5,291 bases of DNA from Anaerolineales bacterium (GTDB lineage: Bacteria > Chloroflexota > Anaerolineae > Anaerolineales > DRMV01): positions 1 to 5,291 of the forward strand of contig WFVP01000397.1 in NCBI GenBank assembly GCA_015491595.1, written 5' to 3'. This document shows, piece by piece, positions 4,872 through 5,291 of this stretch (the first letter of the stretch is position 1; each line of letters begins with the position of its first letter). A program made the translations under genes and the position numbers. The notes under the pieces are model-generated. The model was not told where the DNA came from and made no database searches. It saw nothing but the letters and a program-made list of their open reading frames with translations.

Positions 4872-5291
4872 ATGTTCACAGAGAATCTACCCTCCGATTT
4901 CAAAGCCGGCTTTGTCGCCGTGGCCGGACGGCCCAATGTGGGCAAGTCCACGTTGATAAACGCGCTTTTGGGCCAGAAGGTGGCCGCGGTTTCCCCCAAG
5001 CCCCAGACCACCCGCAAGCGCCAGCTGGGCATCCTCACCCTGCCGGAGCGGGGTCAAATCATCTTCATTGATACCCCGGGCATCCACCGCCCCCAGTATG
5101 AGTTGGGGCGGGCCCTCAATCGAGAGGCTCAGGAGGCGTTGGACGACGCGGATGTCATCCTCTTCCTGGTGGACGGCAGTCAACTGCCCCATCCCGAGGA
5201 TGAGCTGGTGGCCCGGAACATCCGGGAGGGAGGCGGCGGGAAACCCGTGGTCCTGGCCATGAACAAAGTAGATTTGGTGGCGGAAGAGGAC
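4872..5291 (+). CDS. era: GTPase Era, N-terminal part (runs off the window)
   Basis: The first 140 codons are visible and the frame is open to the window edge; full-length Era is about 300 residues. The G-domain motifs are G1 GRPNVGKS (19-26), G2 Thr in PKPQTTR (42-48), G3 DTPG (67-70) and G4 NKVD (131-134). DTPGIHRP, with the following LG pair, is characteristic of Era rather than the related Der/EngA. The C-terminal KH domain, which binds the 3' end of 16S rRNA, would lie beyond the window. Era is an essential GTPase that assists 30S subunit assembly on the inner face of the membrane and in the cytoplasm. ATG 4872 is preferred because it gives the usual short pre-G1 extension, although no Shine-Dalgarno precedes it. 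A TATAAT box sits 10 bases upstream, which fits a leaderless transcript. Confidence 0.95.
   Translation, partial: MFTENLPSDFKAGFVAVAGRPNVGKSTLINALLGQKVAAVSPKPQTTRKRQLGILTLPERGQIIFIDTPGIHRPQYELGRALNREAQEALDDADVILFLVDGSQLPHPEDELVARNIREGGGGKPVVLAMNKVDLVAEED

Noticed and set aside
1..5291. CRISPR array, insertion sequence, tRNA/rRNA, toxin-antitoxin or defence genes
   Set aside because: Reading both strands showed no regularly spaced repeats, terminal inverted repeats, transposase-like frames or tRNA-like cloverleaf. The window is filled by five genes with short gaps.

Overview
The window is high-GC bacterial DNA. All genes lie on the + strand and are tightly packed, with no sign of mobile elements, CRISPR arrays or RNA genes. 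Gene content and protein style suggest a Chloroflexota bacterium (Anaerolineae/Thermoflexia-like, perhaps thermophilic): a MoaD-like carrier with a MoeB-rhodanese fusion after a threonine-synthase-like gene, a D-hydantoinase-type dihydropyrimidinase and era. This placement is inference from memory of such genomes, not a search.

Layout. Positions 1-176 hold the last 57 codons of a threonine-synthase-like PLP enzyme. A good sigma70-type promoter (150-177) sits inside its 3' end and serves a two-gene operon: a MoaD/ThiS-type ubiquitin-like sulfur carrier (201-515), then its E1-like activating enzyme fused to a rhodanese (512-1693), coupled by an ATGA overlap. A strong intrinsic terminator (1699-1732) closes this unit. 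A second unit starts from an extended -10 promoter (1754-1762) with dihydropyrimidinase (1804-3225), followed two bases later by a GTG-started, very tryptophan-rich polytopic membrane protein (3228-4808). That protein looks like a degenerate relative of the NuoL/M/N-Mrp antiporter-like subunits. No convincing terminator follows it. era (4872 to the window end) has its own extended -10 promoter so close to the ATG that its mRNA is probably leaderless.

How the genes work together. The carrier and the MoeZ-type enzyme form a self-contained sulfur-activation module: the E1 domain adenylates the carrier C-terminus and the rhodanese supplies the sulfur. Next to a fold-type-II PLP enzyme this resembles CysO/MoeZ-type biosynthetic sulfur transfer as much as molybdopterin synthesis. 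Dihydropyrimidinase and the membrane protein are probably cotranscribed but have no obvious functional link. era is a housekeeping ribosome-assembly GTPase.

Most notable points: the carrier continues 13 residues past its diglycine, with a TGA lying one frame away directly at the diglycine; the membrane protein has about 50 Trp and no Lys or Cys in 526 residues; and era appears leaderless. I saw no evidence of a wholly new defence or mobile system.
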